Of a DNA stretch of 15,447 bases, positions 14,530 to 15,447 are shown in pieces; the stretch's first letter is position 1; each line of letters begins with the position of its first letter. The DNA is from Verrucomicrobiota bacterium (GTDB lineage Bacteria; Chlamydiota; Chlamydiia; Chlamydiales; Rhabdochlamydiaceae). A program made the position numbers and the translations under genes. The notes beneath the pieces are model-generated. The model ran no database searches, had not been told where the DNA came from, and saw only the letters and a program-made list of their open reading frames with translations. The stretch covers positions 1 to 15,447 of the forward strand of contig CAJCIW010000180.1 in NCBI GenBank assembly GCA_903970455.1, written 5' to 3'.

Positions 14530-14554
14530 CCAAATTTTGAATCCCCTGTGTATA
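14498..14554. terminator. Long hairpin between the convergent dipeptidase and DUF892 genes
   Basis: Arms TATACACAG-C-GGGATTCAAA (14498-14517) and TTTGAATCCCCTGTGTATA (14536-14554) pair over 19 bp with a single bulged C at 14507 and an 18-base loop. It overlaps the dipeptidase stop codon and ends 5 bases before the DUF892 stop on the other strand. A shared bidirectional terminator is the simplest reading, but neither strand has a proper U-tract after it. Confidence 0.5.
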
Positions 14555-14559
14555 ACGAT

Positions 14560-15069
14560 TTAAGCAGCGTGTTTTTTTGCTTTAATATTCACCCCTCGAC
14601 TGAAAACGGTCCCTTCCGCAATTTCAGTGAGCTTTTTGTTCGCATTTCCTTCTTCTTTAGAGCTTTTTTCAAGAAGTCCAAGAATGCGTTCATATTTGAA
14701 TAACTTCGCAAGGGACTTTAAAATCCCATACGAAGCGATTTCAAAATGCTCGACATGCTGAGCACAATTGATCAGAGCCGCGTCTTTCACACTTGTTTCA
14801 TAGTCGATTTGCATGTACTTTTCCGTTTCATTCAATAGACTCTCCATCACTTCACAAGTCACTCGAGAGGGCTTCTTGCCAAGCTCTTCCAAAATACTTT
14901 CCAAACGACGAGCCTGCTCTTCAGTTTCTTTCAGGTGGTCTTGAAGTGCCTTTTTTAATTTCTCAGAAGAAACCGCGTCGATGAGTTTGGGAAGAGCACG
15001 AATGATTTGCTTTTCACCATCATGCATTAACTGCAGTTTATGGATGAACAAGTCGTGAATATCTTTCAT
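14560..15069 (-). CDS. DUF892 / YciE-YciF ferritin-like stress protein
   Basis: Members are four-helix bundles of the ferritin superfamily, often induced by osmotic or general stress; biochemical role poorly defined. The 169 residues match the family length. Recognisable blocks are LFIHKLQLMHDGEKQIIRAL (7-26), LQDHLKETEEQARRLESILE (42-61), the CEVMESLL element (72-79), INCAQHVEHFEIASYG (100-115) and LLEKSSKEEGNANKKLTEIA (132-151). Likely di-iron ligands are among E19, E50, E107, H108, E110 and E140. The short basic tail ends NIKAKKHAA. It starts 3 bases after the CsbD-like gene, so the two share a transcript. Confidence 0.88.
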   Translation of the reverse strand: MKDIHDLFIHKLQLMHDGEKQIIRALPKLIDAVSSEKLKKALQDHLKETEEQARRLESILEELGKKPSRVTCEVMESLLNETEKYMQIDYETSVKDAALINCAQHVEHFEIASYGILKSLAKLFKYERILGLLEKSSKEEGNANKKLTEIAEGTVFSRGVNIKAKKHAA

Positions 15070-15072
15070 CAG

Positions 15073-15396
15073 TTAGCCTATTTTTCTTTTTTTGTGTTTC
15101 CCTTCTCCCCCTTCTTCATTCTCATCTCGGCCGCTTCGGAATCTCCCTTCATCCTCTCGTTCCCTGCCATAAGGTTCTCTTGGAGAATCACCTTCTTTAC
15201 GATACATTTGTTCGAATCGTTTTAATTCTTCATCAGCCCTCTTTTGCTCCCAGCCATATCTTTCTTGTAAGGAGCCGAGCATTCTTTCCCTGCTACCATT
15301 GATTCGAGTCAGATCATCATCCGTTAATTTTCCCCATTTCTCTTTGACTTTTCCTTTGAATTGATGCCACTTTCCTTTAAAAATATCGTCTTGCAT
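15073..15396 (-). CDS. CsbD-like stress-response protein with long charged tail
   Basis: CsbD-family proteins are small, hydrophilic, stress-induced proteins of unknown biochemistry. Residues about 5-62 match the family: IFKGKWHQFKGKVKEKWGKL (5-24), TDDDLTRINGSRERMLGSLQ (25-44) and ERYGWEQKRADEELKRF. Typical members stop near residue 65-70, but here a further 40 residues rich in Arg, Glu, Gly and Lys follow (EPYGREREDEGRFRSGRDE and GGEGKHKKRKIG), probably disordered. AGGAGG at 15407-15402 lies five bases before the ATG at 15396, one of the strongest ribosome binding sites in the window. It leads the pair with the DUF892 gene. Confidence 0.87.
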   Translation of the reverse strand: MQDDIFKGKWHQFKGKVKEKWGKLTDDDLTRINGSRERMLGSLQERYGWEQKRADEELKRFEQMYRKEGDSPREPYGREREDEGRFRSGRDENEEGGEGKHKKRKIG

Positions 15397-15433
15397 TGTA
15401 CCCTCCTCTTGTTAATTACCTCTTCTTATTTTT

Positions 15434-15439
15434 ATTATA
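15434..15439 (-). promoter_or_regulatory. -10 box of the CsbD-DUF892 operon
   Basis: A consensus TATAAT reads on the minus strand at 15439-15434, 37 bases upstream of the CsbD start. The matching -35 would lie beyond the right edge, so the type of promoter cannot be judged. Confidence 0.45.
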
Positions 15440-15447
15440 CAATTATT

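Overview
This 15.4 kb window looks like a core-genome segment of a chlamydia outside the Chlamydiaceae (an 'environmental', Parachlamydia/Waddlia-like lineage). The main reasons are a glycyl-tRNA synthetase with alpha and beta chains in one 1007-residue protein, and a gene neighbourhood (rplI, rpsR, rpsF, pth, rplY/ctc, then glgA, pgsA and glyQS) that, as I recall it, matches the order around ctc-pth-rs6-rs18-rl9, glgA, pgsA and glyQ in Chlamydia trachomatis. Genes for ADP-heptose synthesis, PRPP synthetase and several stress proteins, which the reduced Chlamydiaceae lack as far as I know, argue for the larger-genome relatives. No database search was possible; all names rest on motif and sequence recognition.

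Layout. 1-1373 (minus): hldE (3' end off the window) and hldD, overlapping, for ADP-L-glycero-D-manno-heptose. 1510-2235: a scar holding the 5' part of an exported carotenoid-oxygenase-like gene (plus) joined tail-to-tail to the 5' part of an unidentified gene (minus), both broken at about 1885. 2244-2280: a strong hairpin ending the next operon. 2286-5720 (minus): rplI, rpsR, rpsF, pth, rplY, prs and a tRNA-Gln(UUG), a translation and nucleotide cluster whose genes overlap or nearly touch. 5903-7444 (plus): glgA, glycogen synthase. 7445-9131 (minus): pgsA (GTG start) and rlmN. 9166-9219: long hairpin. 9245-9544 (minus): a small basic orphan protein. 9620-10408 (minus): a family 2 glycosyltransferase-like protein. 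10475-14529 (plus): fused glyQS and an M19 dipeptidase, translationally coupled by an ATGA overlap. 14498-14554: another long hairpin. 14560-15396 (minus): a DUF892 (YciE/YciF) ferritin-like gene and a CsbD-like gene, a small stress operon with its -10 box near the right edge.

No gene-free stretch exceeds 300 bases; the longest is 5721-5902 between the tRNA and glgA. Most of the window is ordinary housekeeping sequence. I found no convincing new multi-gene system. The items most worth a second look are the double-truncation scar, the exported carotenoid-oxygenase remnant, the K-to-R change in the GlgA KxGGL motif, and three unusually long intergenic hairpins.
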